Notes under the pieces: model-generated
The model's input: the letters and a program-made list of their open reading frames with translations, nothing else
Database searches by the model: none
Told to the model about the DNA's origin: nothing
From: Magnolia sinica
Lineage: Eukaryota > Streptophyta > Magnoliopsida > Magnoliales > Magnoliaceae
DNA: 64,000 nt
Direction of reading: 5' to 3'
Assembly: GCF_029962835.1 (NCBI RefSeq)
Contig: NC_080590.1
Location: forward strand, 60,138,001-60,202,000
Part shown: positions 23,641 to 34,735 of the stretch, piece after piece
Layout: each line of letters begins with the position of its first letter
Position numbering within the stretch: position 1 is the stretch's first letter
Position numbers and translations under genes: made by a program

Positions 23641-25320
23641 AAGGAGTCAGTGGGTTGTTTATTTACCACTTAATATGCCCCCAAAATCTGAAAATAAGAT
23701 TTCAGTCACTTGATACATTATTTTGGGTGTTTGTTTAACAGACCTAAAACAAGTTCTCAATGTAAATTAAACATGAAATTAATTCCAGGATGGTCAATAG
23801 GCCCTAAAGCAGTAAGTGATACATCCGGAATACAGTAAGTGGTGACTTTGTCCCTTCTGTGCGTGATCGTGATCCATAGTGGAATTCATTTTTATGTTAC
23901 AAAGTTCTTTGGGCCCCACTATTTGAGTGGCAAATATCCACACAGTCCATCTAATTTTTCAAATCCCCATAGGACATGATATGAAAAATGAGGCAGATCC
24001 AAAACTCAAGTGGACCACACCAAAGGAAGCTATGAAAGCAATGGCACACACCGTTGAAACCTTCCTAGGACTCACAATGATGTTTATTTGCCATCCAATG
24101 ATGTTTATTTACCATCTAATATGCTAATAAGGTCATAGACTTGGGGATCATTTGGTGCCATGGATTTAGGGGAATTTGAGGGGATTTCAAATCTCCCTGT
24201 TGTTTGGCACCATAAAGTAACTAGGGGTTTCAAATCCAAGTGGTTTCAAATCCACTCAAACAGAGGGGGTTGAAATGCATTGTGAGAGCTGAGATTACAT
24301 CTAAAATCCTTCCAATAATTGCATGTTTAATGTGTGTCACTAGACTATTAAACTATTGGGCACATGGCCCATTAATGATATCCCAAAACAACTAGATTAT
24401 CAATTCCATCACTATAATTACTTTAATATGATGATCAACGTCATCCAAACATTGTCCATTTAAATCAACAGTAAAAAATAGTTGGCTAGTCACTCGGACT
24501 TGATCTTGTGCTTGTGGCTCATCCGGGAATTGGAATTTTATCATTTTTGGGCAAAGTATATATTTCAGTGGGCTTATTATAACCATTGTGTTAAACATTA
24601 CATACGTTCACTAATTAGATTTAAAGGCATACATGATACGTTTGGATTAAAGTTGATTCCCAATCTAGGGTGCCAAACGCAATAGGAGGATTTCAAATCA
24701 AGGGGGTTCTGAACCTAAGGGTTCAAAATCAACGCTCCCAAATGGGCCCTTGCATGAACGTAAAAAACAAATATCAGCTTGATCCAGAACTTCATGGGTG
24801 CCTAATGAGATGAGCATGTTACTGAGCTCCGAATCAACTAACCTTCACATCCATCTAATTGGATTGAATTGTACCCATTTTTGCATCCAACAATCATCAA
24901 GGTGGGATATACCTTTTGGATGCTCAGATATCTTATAGATGGACCAAGTTGGCTTTATGGGCGTATTGGTTGGTGTCCATGGGCTTGAGATGGATTGGAA
25001 CATTCATCAACTAAAAGAGTCGCATTTTCAATTTATCTTCACAAATTCGAAGTCTCCAAAATCTGTGGTTGCGATCCCAACTTTGCAACATCATGAAATT
25101 TTGCGGCAAGACTGTGTATGTTATTATTATGGGGCCACACATGCCAGATAATGCGCATGTGTGGGAGATTCAAACCACTCACGTAGTAGGGCACACAAAG
25201 CATGCCCGGAATGGCCTAAGGTCAAATGGGTGGGCAGACCAGCTTTAGTTGAGGTCAAGGTCATGTTCCCAGTGGGCCTATACATCTACCTGATGAAGGG
25301 TTTGGATTGACACACATACA
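23456..25320 (+). repeat. Duplicated segment, copy A
   Basis: Aligns in direct orientation with 33235-34735: AAAAGCTCCATG, GGATAAAATACATAGATCATGG, ACTACATGGGCACTCGATC, TTACCACTTAATATGCCCC, GTAAATTAAACA-GAAATTAATTCC, AAGCAGTAAGTGATACATCC, GACATGATAT-AAAAATGAGGCAG and GAAGGGTTTGGATTGAC. Copy A carries a 606-bp MITE absent from copy B, and copy B carries a ~130-bp insertion absent from A. The two copies could be a tandem duplication pulled apart by insertions, or the long terminal repeats of a large non-autonomous element. Confidence 0.75.
24144..24749. mobile_element. MITE, 606 bp, PIF/Harbinger-like
   Basis: Ends GGGATCATTTGG and CCAAATGGGCCC (10 of 12 bases inverted-complementary) with subterminal GATTTCAAATC repeats on both sides. 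Flanked by TTG (24141-24143, 24750-24752), a 3-bp target duplication as made by PIF/Harbinger transposases, although that family prefers TWA. The related segment at 33950 lacks it (GACCTCGATGAACAG reads through), an empty site supporting the boundaries. No transposase ORF. Confidence 0.7.
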
Positions 25321-25324
25321 TCTT

Positions 25325-26640
25325 AAGCGGACTAGAATGGGGGGTCGATAAGACAATGACAAATAATTGAAATAAATGCAGAATATGTAAAAATTACAAA
25401 AAAATCTCAATCACTTGAGTATTGAAACCTTGATTCTAAATAATTCGTAAGACAACCTTCATCTAAAATATTAGGCAGGACAATCTTATTTCACGAATGT
25501 CTCTAAATTCAATCTTTCAAAATAGTAAGAGTATATAAAATTATTACAACATCCACCATAAGAATGAAATAATGAATAACATTCAATCACCAAAAAGAAT
25601 AAAGTATTCACCACATGGTACAAGGAGTTATAGTGGTTTGGTGCTTAAAACAACCACACCTACCCCACTCACAAAATTACTACCCTCGTAATTTTGGCTT
25701 TCGCTATAATAAGGTTTTTATAGGGTCACCTTAACAACCTGATACAGTTCCTTGTAATTTTAACAGGCTATCACAATAAAACTCCTTTTGTGATTTTCAC
25801 GAGCTTATCACAAATAGAATCCCCTATGATATTTTCACATGCTATCTTAGACAAAAACTCATTGAGATTTTCACAGACCATCTTAGAAAAACCTAAATAA
25901 GAAAATAATAAATGTAGTTATCTTCAAATGTAGAAGACGTGACAGAAGCTTGTAGCAGAAAGACTTCTTTTTTGAATGTAGATGTCGCAGTGTTCAATCA
26001 GACAAAAAAAGTCTAGGATTCTACGAATTTTAAAAATGGAAAATCCAAATGCTACTTGATTCGATTTTCTTAGATCTTAAAGAAGAGTATAGTTTACCCT
26101 CTCAGAATAAGATTAAAACAATCTAGAGATAAGGGAATTGAATAAGCTATAAAATAAAATATATAAATACCACACTAATAACTTTTTCGAGGACTTGAGC
26201 TTCTCTCCCTCTTGCAGAAGGATTATATGCTAATTTTTCGTTGTTATTTGGAACGAGAGAAATCCTAAATTTATAGCCAAAGAGGTTGAATCTTCAGCTA
26301 GCATAAGACTAGCTTCGGCTGGCCGGAGTTCACCAGATTCGATTCAATGGCTCTGGGATTGCGTGAGATAAGATATATTCAAAATTCGCTGGCCCAAGGA
26401 CAAATTCGGCTGGCTGAACATCACAATTCAGCTAGCCAAATTCCCGTACAATTCAAAGATTTGTGTTGCTAGAATTTCACTCGTACTTTCTCAGGCAAAC
26501 CGAATTTCAAGCTTAGGCTAGCTGAATCAAAACTTAGGCTAACCGAATTTACAACAGAATTTGTTATTTTGGTCAGGCTTGAAGTTGAGCTGGCCAAGGA
26601 AGTTAGGTTGGCCGAATTCCATATAAAAAACACTTATAAA
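25325..26640 (-). mobile_element. Copia-type LTR, minus orientation
   Basis: Left edge reads GAATGGGGGGTCGATAAGAC, the complement of a C-rich LTR 3' block like those at 1839 and 3135. The interior has dense TTTTCACGAGCTTATCAC-type repeats at 25740-25880 and a dyad-motif cluster at 26290-26620. No coding potential. The 5' limit is approximate because it abuts the tandem LTR units. Confidence 0.45.
26290..26620. repeat. Cluster of TTCGGCTRGCCGAA-type dyads
   Basis: About nine full or half motifs: TTCAGCTAGC, CTTCGGCTGGCCGG, TTCGCTGGCCC, TTCGGCTGGCTGAA, TTCAGCTAGCCAAA, AGGCTAGCTGAA, GGCTAACCGAA, GAGCTGGCCAA and GGTTGGCCGAA. The design is the same as the CTCGACYRGTCGAG clusters (6-base arms, 2-base centre) but the sequence is unrelated. 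Confidence 0.65.
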
Positions 26641-27014
26641 AACCCAAAATAGAGAATTTTTTAAAGCACCTATTCCTAAGGTCTTTCTAGGGTTATACCA
26701 CGTGTGTTATAGTAAATATCTAAGTCACCTTGCCTTGAAGTTAGTCTTGAATACGAGCGACGATTTCTTTGAGAAAATGTGCTGATTTTGTCTTAATCAT
26801 AAGCTGATCTTGAGCTGATCTTACGTCGATCTTGAGCTGATCTTAAGGCATGTAGAATTGTTGTGAATCCATACTTGAGAACTAATCTTAAACCGCTTTT
26901 GTCTTATGAAATTTGACAATCTATGTGTGTTTAACATAATAACACTTACACAACCATTCAAACACCTTTTGCCCTTAGTATCACTAGGAATTACCAGAAA
27001 ATCGGGTTGAAAGA

Positions 27015-27024
27015 CTATAAATAG
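27015..27024 (+). promoter_or_regulatory. LTR TATA box (unit 1)
   Basis: CTATAAATAG followed by a C-rich then purine-rich leader (AAAGCATCAGAAAGAAGCA). Repeated in unit 2 as CTATAAATAA at 32410-32419. Confidence 0.55.
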
Positions 27025-27973
27025 CCCCCCTCCCCTTCTCATTTCACACACATATCAAAGCATCAGAAAGAAGCACTCACTTCCATTCACGGAAAGCAGA
27101 AGCATCCCTTTACCAAGGAGAGAAAGAGTGAGAAAGAGAGAGCCCAACCCTGGTCTAATCTAGCCTAGCCAAAGTCTAAGCTTCCCGAGCCGCCTAAATT
27201 TAATCTGAGTCACTCAATCTAGCCTTGCGACATTACCATTCATCCAACAGTTTAAACTTCTATCAGATTCTTCAAACCTAGGCATTAGCGTCGTGGAACA
27301 TTCATTCCCCTCTCTACCCCCCGTTTCGGTAATACATCAGCATCACGGTGCATTTTCATTATTTTCACGCATTTGATTGGCGAGCATATGTTCTGAGGCT
27401 TGCCGATATAATTGGATCTTGCCCATCAGAAACTTTAGCCAGCTGGCGATCATTTTAACATATACATTACATTTGATCGCTTTCCATTGTATCAGATTGA
27501 CGAGCGTATGCTCTGAGACCTGCTAATATAATCGTAACAAGTCCACCAGAAACCTTAGCCTGTTGGCCATCGTTTTATCATAAGTATCAACATCAACATT
27601 TATACATACATACTTTGCACCCTACACTCGACCGTTTTGAACGTATGCTCTGTTGCTTGCCAATATAGTCGGATTATGCCCATCAAACATTTGGATCGAT
27701 CAATCACCAGTATCATTGCATTGCATTACACTTTCTGCACGCGAGAACTACCCTTATTTTTCAAAAATTAGTCAAATCTCGTGAAGTAAAGATCGTACAT
27801 TCGTACGAGCAAATTGAATGCCTAACGCATTCTATCTCTATAATCTCGGTCTCTTACTTGGAATCTCTGGAACGTAAACTCACAAGTCATTTTAGAGTTA
27901 AGGATCTTCAAGTCCTCAATCTTAAGCATTTTTATGGGCTCTAACCGACTGTAGAATCGTAATAATTGATTAA

Positions 27974-27990
27974 TAGCGACTCTGATCAGA
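27974..27990 (+). other. Primer-binding-site-like sequence (unit 1)
   Basis: TAGCGACTCTGATCAGA. Many plant Ty3/gypsy elements have TGGCGACTCTGCTGGGG just inside the 5' LTR. Here it directly follows the LTR-like part of the unit. Confidence 0.45.
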
Positions 27991-29802
27991 TATAATTACC
28001 CCCATCACCAAAAGCCCTCGAGCGAGGCAACCAAGTGGAAAGAAGAGAGTGGATCTCTGGTAATAGAGAATTTTTTTTTAAAGCACCTATTCCTAAGGTC
28101 TTTCTAGGCTTATACCAGGTGTGTTATAGTAAATATCTAAGTCACCTTGTCTTGAACTTAGTCTTAAATACGGGAGACGATTTTTTTTAGAAGATGTGCC
28201 GATTTTGTCTTGATCATAAGCCGATCTTGAGCTGATCTTAAGGCATATATAATTGTTGTGAATTCATACTTGAGAACTTGTAACATCCCGGATTTTTGCC
28301 AACTTAACTTCTCAGAACTCAATCCCAAAGTCTAAAAATCCCTTTTTAATCTATTTCCTTCAAAATCTCACCTTTCACCATCTTATTCTTCAAATTTTCT
28401 AAGTACTTTCATATTAGACACAAATCCTAAAGTTTAAGTGATGAAGAACAATACTTAAACTAAATTTTACTATAAATAATAAATAAATAAATAAAATAAG
28501 TTTTTTACTATTAAACTTTTGGAATCTCATGAAATAAATAGGTTATTTGGATAGAACAATTTCTCCTACCCCAAAATCATATATTGCACGTCACGTAACT
28601 CATTCCAAATTGAAAGATACACCCGTTTCAAATATCGGATGGCGAAACTACCCCCAGTCAAGACAGCAAGTCGGCGATGGCCTCGCGGGATCGGCGAGGG
28701 CTCGCCGTCCAGCGGGTCGAGCGGCCCGTTTTCTGCCCATTTTCTACAGTTTTTCGTCTGACTTCGAAAAGTCATATCTCCCTCGTTATAATTTCGATTT
28801 AGGTTGTTCAAAAGCTAGATTAAAGCTTGATAAGTATAGTTTTATATAAAAATAAGTGAAAAATATAATAAAAATTTTAATATAGTTAAATATAGGTCGT
28901 TGTGACAATTGTCTGAAAATCATTAGTTTGAACAGCTGTTGCTTCTAGAATTTTTTAGAATTTTTCTACAATACGGAATCTAATGAAATTTGATAGAGAT
29001 GAAGTGAACTTGATGATGAACAACTAAAAAAATAATTAAAACAATAATTAACTAAAAGTACCAAAAAGGGGCGTAAAACTGCCATAAGACCATATTCTGT
29101 CGTATGGCATAATTGAGTTAAGTACTAAACTGAATAATCAGTAGAATTAGCTTAGACAACTTTCTATATAAACTATAGGACCCAAAACCTTTAAAATCAC
29201 TAACTAAACATTAATTAAAAAACTAGGAGCAATCTCAAAACCCAGTTGCTCTCGGGAGCACATTGAAACTCCGTATCGGACCTATACCGCGCGTCAAAAG
29301 TCCGATGACCGCGAAACTATACAGTTATGACCACCTTATTGAGCTTGACAACCATCCTAAAAATCAAGTCCAAATAGTATTTCAAACCGCACAACTTGGG
29401 CTCAGAGCAAAGTGTGTGAGAAACGCGAATATCTTTAGGAAATGAACTTAAACTTAAGTGATTTGAGCCGTTAGCTTGCAGGCCAAATTTAAGGTTTCGG
29501 ACCATCAGATTCTGACCCAACTATACCCTCGGATTAAGAAAAATTTTCAACACATGTCAGTGTACTTGTGGCCTTGATCGAGTGTCAATAGTCGTTGAAC
29601 TGAAACAGGTCCTCCACGGTTGATCCACTGATCCGATCGGACCGAAATCCTAACCTAGCTTAGATCCATTGTCGGGGAACTTGCTCCTGATCGTGTGTAG
29701 GTAATGGACCCCCCAGATGAGCTTCGTTAGGCCGAAACAGAAGCCCTTTGGCTATAACCTAAGTATATCATAGCCCTAGGGCTATTTGCGTCAGTTCTAA
29801 GC

Positions 29803-29813
29803 CTATATAAGGA
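29803..29813 (+). promoter_or_regulatory. Candidate TATA of the solo LTR
   Basis: CCTATATAAGG followed within 40 bases by CTCTCTCATATACG and AGGAGAGAGAAGAGAGAGAATG. This is the usual TATA plus pyrimidine/purine leader of plant gypsy LTRs. A related AGGTCTATAAATAGG is found in the relative at 61478-61492. Confidence 0.4.
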
Positions 29814-31029
29814 CCTTAACCCACCCCTTCTCTCTCATATACGAATTTGCTCCAAACCCTAGGAGAGAGAAGAGAGAGAATGAGAGAAAAGAGTGGAGAT
29901 CGAGGGGAGATCCTTTGAGTTTGATGCCGTCCTTCTATTCTGCTACTCCACGCCTCGATTCACCCTTCCACATCGCTACACCGTCAATTTCAACTCCTTT
30001 TTTGGGTAAGAAGTCATAATCCTAGTCTGTTTTAGGTATCCAAGTAGATGAATCGACGAAATAACTAACTTATTTCGTGATTCAGGTAGCCGTTGTACCG
30101 TAGATAAAGACGTAGTGTTCAAACTGAGCTCGGTACGGGTTTACCGACGAAAGGTGCAGACTATAAATGTTTAGGTTATGGTTTTCAAGGCTTCCAATGT
30201 CGGCAATGATTTATGTTTGACTTGATTGCTGCTATATGATCTTAGGTACGATATATTCGATAAACTATACATGTGTGTGAACTATGGGTTATATAATGCA
30301 TTTTAGGTGTTTGTTGAAATGTTTGAATAAACTTAAAATTATGATTCTTGCTTACTATGACTATTAAGCTAGAATACATGTTTGTTGTATGTATGACAAC
30401 TCCTTTGTGAAAGGATTTGCCATAATATATGTGATAACTATTTTAATTCATATATGTTGAAATGTGCAGTCTAAGTGTTTGCTAAAATGTCTGAAAGAGA
30501 AATTGCTGGTTGAATTGTATTTAATGAGGGTGTTGAGATAGGATTCTCAATTACCTTCTCAATACCTATAGTCTCCTACATGTAATCTAAATTACTGCTA
30601 CGTGATTTATAGATGAAATGTATATAGATGATTGCATGTTCAATGTGTTTGTTAAAATGCTCGAATGGGATTTATTTTTGAAATGTTCGTTAAATACTCA
30701 TATGATTCTCAAGTGTATTCACATGTTAGCTTTAAATATGATTGGGACTACTTTCTGGTCCAAGCAATCAGTAATGGTTTACGATCAATGACCGAACTGT
30801 TTTAGCCACAACGGATACGTTCGAGGAATCCGAGTCGTAAGGTGGTTATCGACAGTGGCTAGGCCACGAGGAGTGCATATGCGCTCCATATCGATTAATT
30901 CAACGTACGCTCGTACCAGTCGAGCTTGTCAAGTAACCCAGTTGGCCCAATGTATGTTCACCATGTATGGACGCTACTGCTTAAACCTAAGGTATCAAAC
31001 TTACCAGTGAAAAGCCTGTTTAACCTTAG

Positions 31030-31400
31030 TATCTCGATCCGCTATGACTCATGAGCCGGGTTGGTGGTGAATGGGACACCGTGGTCGAGCTATCGGCCTA
31101 CGCTGGGGCGACGAGCCTCCCCGTAGTGACTAGTGAGCAACCCAAACTCATGATTCGAATATAGTGATGTATGGGACACTGTATTCGAGCTGTCGGCCTA
31201 CACTTGAGCAGCATGGCTGTGGTCCCCAATCGGGTTGGTGACGAGCCTTCGAAAATAGACTACCAGTTGGTAGAGCGTTGGTGGAGTGACCTTGAGTATA
31301 CAATAAGCCTACACTAAGGTGACGAGCCTTTCCGTAGTGACCTCGAGTATAATTAGGCCTACGTTGACAGTGACGAGCCTCTCCGTAACGACCTAGAACT
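31030..31400 (+). repeat. Diverged internal repeats of the solo LTR
   Basis: Units containing GAGCTATCGGCCTACGCTGG plus GACGAGCCTCCCCGTAGTGAC recur four to five times at 31085, 31190, 31305 and 31355. The minus-strand relative has the complementary form at about 60000-60300. Confidence 0.7.
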
Positions 31401-33110
31401 TGTCTATCGTATGTGATTAATTAGGATTGACGACCCTAGATGGATCATTGTTTGAGTAAATGATAAAAAGGGAGGTACCTTAACTTTCCAATCCTGCTGT
31501 ATGAATATGTCTAATTAAGAACTTGGCTAATCATGCACATGCACCGCATTGCATGTGTCTTTGGCATTGGAGTTGAGCACAGCGGGAGTGTTGCATGACG
31601 TGATCGTGAGATGATTTCACAGAGGGAGTGCAAGCGAGGGCATACATCATTATCGCATATCATCTTTGCATTAACAAGAGCATTTAGGACATGAGTGTTG
31701 TACTACTTTATCATTATTATTTGACTGAATTGATAACATGTTAACCTATGCTTTATGCTTCCACTGAGTTAATCACTCACTCCCACGTTCTGGGACGGTG
31801 TTTTAAACATCAACCAAACCATGTTGTAGATGCAAATGATGGCGATGCTTTCGAAGCAATGCCAGACTTTTACGATGATGAGGAGTTCTCCTATATGCAG
31901 CTATCAGGCGGGTCTATGTAGACCGTGTTGCAGGGATGCTGTCTAGATGTCATTACACTTGTCATTTTACATTTTTGAGCATCCATGTATATTCGTTTTG
32001 TCCATTTTGAAAGTATACATGTAAATATTTAACCTGGTAACATGTTTAAACTTTGGAGACTTACAACAGTTTATACATTTTATATAATTATCACAGTCTT
32101 CCGCTTGCATAATTTAACTCTCTGAAATATGATATACTGTTTGGTATAATTCAACTCATGTTTAAGGCATTAATACAGACAACATTTAATCATCATTTTC
32201 CATGTTGCATAAGTGATGTGTTGGAACTCGAGAGTTGAGCTCCTGCTCGACCCCCGATTTTCAGGGCATTACAGAACTAATCTTGAACCGCTTTTGTCTT
32301 ACAAAATTTAACAATCTATGTGTGCTTAACATAATAACACTTACACAACCATTCAAACACCTTTTGCCCTTAGTATCACTAGGAATTATCAGAAAATCGG
32401 GTTGAAAGACTATAAATAACCCCCTCCCCTTCTCATTTCACACACATATCAAAGCATCAGAAAGAAGCATTCACTCCCATTCACAGAAAGCAGAAGCATC
32501 CCTTTACCAAGGAGAGTGAGAGTGAGAAAGAGAGAGCCCAGCCATGGTCTAATCTAGCCTAGCCAAAGTCCCTCCTGAGCCGCCTAAATTTAAATCTGAG
32601 TCACTCAATCTAACCTTGCGATTGTATCTGATTGACGAGCATATGCTCTAAGACCTGCTAATATAATCGTAACAGGTCCACAAGAAACCTTAGCCAGTTG
32701 GCCATCGTTTTATCATAAGCATCAACATCAACATTTATACATACATACTCTGCACCCCTACACTCGACCGTTTTGAACGTATGCTCTGTGGCTTGCCAAT
32801 ATAAGTCGGATCATGCCCATCAAACATTTGGATCGATTAATCACCAGTATCATTGCATCGCATTACACTTTCTGCACGCGAGAACTATCCTTATTTTTCA
32901 AAAATTGGTCAAATCTCGTAAAGTAAAGATCGTACGTTCGTACGAGCAAATTGGATGCCTAACGCATTCCATCTCTGTAATCACGCTTTCTTACTTGAAA
33001 TCTCTAGAACGTAAACTCGCGAGTCATTTTAGAGTTAAAGATCTTCAAATCCTCAATCTTAAGCATTTTTATGGGCTCTAACCGACTGTATAATCTTAAT
33101 AATTGATTAA

Positions 33111-33127
33111 TAGCGACTCTGGTCAAA
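33111..33127 (+). other. Primer-binding-site-like sequence (unit 2)
   Basis: TAGCGACTCTGGTCAAA, the counterpart of 27974-27990. Confidence 0.45.
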
Positions 33128-33234
33128 TAGAACTCTTACCCCATCACCAAAAGCCTTCGAGCGAGGCAACCAAGTGGAAAGAAGAGAGTAGATCTTTGGT
33201 ACTTGCGAGGAATCCGCCCTCCAACATCCACAGT

Positions 33235-34735
33235 ACTAAAAAAAAGCTCCATGGGCCCCACCAAGATATATGCTTTTTATCCCCACCATCCATCCATTTT
33301 AGGGCACAAGCCTAAAAACGAGGTAGATCCATATATTGGGTGGAACGACATTGATAAAATACATAGATCATGGTGGGGCACACTCACACTACATGGGCAC
33401 TCGATCACATGATCTCACCATTGGAACAGAGTTAGTGGGCTATTTGTTTACCACTTAATATGCCCCTGAAATATGAAAATTAGATTTCAGTCACTTAATA
33501 CATGATTTTAGGTGTTTGTTTAACACACTCAAAGCAAGTTCTTAATGTAAATTAAACACGAAATTAATTCCTGGGTGGTCTATGGGTCTGAAAGCAGTAA
33601 GTGATACATCCGAAATGCCGCATGTGGCTTTGCATTAAAATTTTCTTTTAAATGGCGACTTTAACCTTTTGTACAGGATCACGGTCCACATTGGATTTCA
33701 TTTTTACGTAATAAAGTCCTATGGGCCCCACTATTTACGTGGCAAATATCCACAAAGTTCATCCAATTTTTCAAATCATCTTACGACATGATATAAAAAA
33801 TGAGGCAGATCCAAAACTCAAGTGGACCACACCACAAAAAGCTGTGGAAGCAATGGCACCCACAGTTGAAACCTTCCTAGGGACCACCGTGATGTTTATT
33901 TTCCATTAAATGATATATAGTTACCATCCAATATGTTAATAAGGTCACATAGACCTCGATGAACAGAAAAAAAAAAAAAAAAAACAAATATCAACTTGAT
34001 CCAGAACTTCGGTGGCCCAATCATGGGACGAGCATGTTACTGAACTCCTAATCAACTAATTGGATTGCATTGTTCCCCATCTGAGCGCTGGAAAGGTAGG
34101 CCCCCGCCCTTAAGAATATTGGGAGCAACCTATTTGGTCAATGTACGAATGCAGCCCATCTGATTAATAGATTGGCCACATTTTTTAGTCCAAAAATCAT
34201 CAATGTGGGGCATACCTTTCGGACACTCAAATATCTCATACACAGACCAAGTTTTTTTTATTTGGTTAGCTTGTTAGTACACCCATTGTCTATTCACACT
34301 TTCCTATTAGCCACCCGTAATAGGGAATCGATACTAGGACCTCAGTGTTGAAACGAGGTATCTTTCACTCAGTGTTTAAGGGCGTACTGGTCGGTGTCCG
34401 TGGGCTTGAGATGGATTGAAACATTCATCAACTAAAAGAGGTGTAAACTTTACAAATTTGAAGTGTCTCAAAATCTGTGATTGCGATTCCCGCTTTACAA
34501 CAACATGAAATTTTGCAGAAAGACAACGTATGCTATTACTATAGGGCCACATATGCCTGATAATGCGCATGTGTGGGAGATCCAAACCACTCATTTAATA
34601 GGGCACGCAAAGCATGCTCGAAATGGCCTATGGTCATATGGGCGGGCGGACCAGCTTTATCTGAGGTCGAGGTCAAGTTCCCAGTGGGCCAGTATATCTA
34701 CCTGACGAAGGGTTTGGATTGACGTGCATCTTATG
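33235..34735 (+). repeat. Duplicated segment, copy B
   Basis: Direct repeat of 23456-25320 without the 606-bp MITE. It contains a fold-back MITE (33715-34010: GGGCCCCACTATTTACGTGG, AATGAGGCAGATCCAAAACTC, GTGGACCACACCAC), a poly-A run (33967-33984) and a ~130-bp insertion at 34249-34376. No coding sequence. Confidence 0.75.
34249..34376 (-). mobile_element. SINE-like insertion in copy B
   Basis: Absent from copy A, where CAAGTTGGCTTTATGGGCG is continuous. On the minus strand it ends in an A-run (TTTTTTTTT at 34249 on plus) and has TAGTATCGATTCCC, a weak B-box-like match. It resembles 22194-22325 in type. The target duplication is not clear. Confidence 0.35.

Larger units (their letters stand above)
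26650..28070 (+). repeat. LTR + primer-binding-site unit, first tandem copy
   Basis: Starts ATAGAGAATTTTTTAAAGC and ends GAGTGGATCTCTGGTA; the next unit begins at once with the same start. It contains a TATA promoter (27015), three diverged internal repeats built on GACGAGCGTATGCTCTGAG (27375-27700) and, near the end, AATAGCGACTCTGATCAG, which resembles the TGGCGACTCTG primer-binding site of some gypsy elements. It keeps the intact target CTTGAGAACTAATCTT (about 26870-26890) that is split by a solo LTR in the second copy. No coding sequence. Confidence 0.65.
28279..32273 (+). mobile_element. Solo LTR, 3995 bp
   Basis: Begins TGTAACATCCCGG and ends TTTTCAGGGCATTACA, flanked by GAACT on both sides (28274-28278 and 32274-32278). 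The uninterrupted site CTTGAGAACTAATCTT survives in the neighbouring unit, which proves the edges. There is no coding domain. A TATA-like CCTATATAAGG lies near 29803 and a CT/GA-rich leader near 29830-29900, consistent with an LTR promoter. It is of the same family as the minus-strand LTR at 59134-62199 (shared end CTCGACCCCCGA-TTTCAGGGC and shared internal repeats). Length and TGTAACGCCC-like start point to a Tekay/Del-like chromovirus, by inference. Confidence 0.85.
28071..33205 (+). repeat. LTR + primer-binding-site unit, second tandem copy (interrupted)
   Basis: Same order of sequence as 26650-28070, but split by a 3995-bp solo LTR and lacking about 260 bases (27228-27488 of copy 1), so only two internal repeats remain. 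It ends AAGAGAGTAGATCTTTGGTA. The two units form a head-to-tail tandem with no intervening gag-pol, best explained by unequal exchange between LTRs. Confidence 0.65.

Noticed and set aside
28547-28849. 100-residue ORF with a GC-richer centre
   Set aside because: Lies wholly inside a solo LTR proven by its empty site; no homology recognised.
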